Source: Candidatus Gastranaerophilales bacterium
GTDB taxonomy: Bacteria; Cyanobacteriota; Vampirovibrionia; Gastranaerophilales; Gastranaerophilaceae
Direction of reading: 5' to 3'
Assembly: GCA_944323165.1 (NCBI GenBank)
Contig: CALURK010000010.1
Coordinates: 1-58,409, forward strand
DNA length: 58,409 nucleotides
The notes beneath the pieces are model-generated. The model ran no database searches and had not been told where the DNA came from. It saw only the letters and a list, made by a program, of their open reading frames with translations. Within the stretch, counting starts at the first letter, position 1; every line of letters starts with the position of its first letter. Made by a program: the position numbers and the translations under genes. Shown one piece after another: positions 57,990 through 58,409 of the stretch.

Positions 57990-58409
57990 CTGGATCATAT
58001 TTTTCCAAATATTCAACAGCCTCACTTGGAGTATTTGCTATATAGTATAAATTTTCGGTATCTTTCTTTGCAAAGTTAAATTTTATAATATCATTAAAAA
58101 ATTTTATTAAATTATTATAAAAACCATTTGTATTCAGAAGAACAATAGGTTTGGAATTGTATCCAAGTTGTTTCTGCACAATCATTTCAGAGATTTCTTC
58201 TAATGTACCAAACCCTCCTGCTAAAGCTACAACAGCATCCGACAATTCATCCATTTTAGCTTTTCTTTCTCTCATACCTGACGTAATATAAAATTCTGCA
58301 CAATCAGCGGGATTACCTACACCACAATCGTATAATCTCTGAGGCATCACCCCAATTATTTTTCCACCTGCTTTTTGCACCGAACCTGCACAGGCATACA
58401 TAGCACCAA
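57961..58409 (-). CDS. LOG-family (TIGR00730) protein, 5' end cut by window
   Basis: At least 149 residues; the reading frame stays open to the window edge, so the N-terminus is missing and the ATG at 58401 is internal (GAMYACAGSVQKAGGKIIGV matches mid-protein sequence). ALAGGFGTLEEI corresponds to the PGGxGTxxE phosphate-binding motif, with Ala replacing Pro. LOG enzymes release adenine or cytokinin-type bases from nucleotides (phosphoribohydrolase). Also KQLGYNSKPIVLLNTNGFYN, typical of the family. Confidence 0.88.
   Translation of the reverse strand, partial: GAMYACAGSVQKAGGKIIGVMPQRLYDCGVGNPADCAEFYITSGMRERKAKMDELSDAVVALAGGFGTLEEISEMIVQKQLGYNSKPIVLLNTNGFYNNLIKFFNDIIKFNFAKKDTENLYYIANTPSEAVEYLEKYDPAKICFSGKF

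Overview
The window reads as one contiguous AT-rich bacterial chromosome segment from a non-photosynthetic relative of Cyanobacteria, most likely a gut-type Melainabacteria/Vampirovibrionia (Gastranaerophilales-like) genome. The lineage call rests on four things. RpoC is split into RpoC1 and RpoC2 in the order rpoB-rpoC1-rpoC2. A very large insertion separates the two halves of the RpoC2 trigger loop. Several families otherwise typical of cyanobacteria and plastids are present (DUF3326, DUF4330, an IctB-family O-antigen-ligase-like protein, possibly a Tic20-like and a DUF1822-like protein). There is no photosynthesis gene. A two-membrane envelope is suggested by a heptose-phosphate kinase, an MCE/MlaD protein, an O-antigen-ligase-like protein and an ArnT/PMT-type glycosyltransferase. 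No prophage, insertion sequence or CRISPR array is visible.

Layout. 1-2.2 kb: tRNA-Lys, an orphan OLD-type TOPRIM protein and a coiled-coil protein. 2.2-9.3 kb, minus strand: dnaE, a glycosyltransferase and a long coiled-coil protein. 9.3-9.8 kb: a repeat-bearing intergenic region. 9.8-15.6 kb, plus strand: gpmI, a SNF2 ATPase and a histidine kinase, meeting a calpain-like protease tail to tail. 16.4-18.7 kb: rpiB-rsfS-TPR-membrane protein. 18.7-22.9 kb, minus strand: a repeat-containing exported protein and lysS-thiL-ispD. 23-25.2 kb: a small orphan protein, then rimP-nusA behind a leader with a terminator-like hairpin. 25.2-30.5 kb, minus strand: heptose kinase, DUF4330, IctB-family protein, ligA and a small membrane protein. 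30.6-34.7 kb: an acidic membrane protein, an orphan protein, a CNNM/CorC transporter and DUF3326. 34.7-45.1 kb, minus strand: tig and rpoB-rpoC1-rpoC2. 45.4-48 kb: a large membrane protein and a lytic transglycosylase. 48.1-54.8 kb, plus strand: a three-gene operon of unknown function. 54.8-58.4 kb: an orphan protein, rnpA with an unknown partner, mlaD-upp, a stand-alone LuxR-type HTH and a partial LOG-family gene.

The most promising undescribed system is the 48.1-54.8 kb operon. It encodes a membrane-anchored acidic protein, a long acidic repeat protein with a C-terminal sigma-region-4-like helix-turn-helix, and a triple-zinc-ribbon STAND-type P-loop protein whose nucleotide-binding motifs look degenerate. 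A second notable pattern is a set of promoters whose -10 box sits so close to the start codon that the transcripts should be leaderless or nearly so (rnpA, DUF3326, mlaD, the LuxR-type gene and perhaps the TOPRIM gene). All family names come from motif reading by eye; no database search was run.
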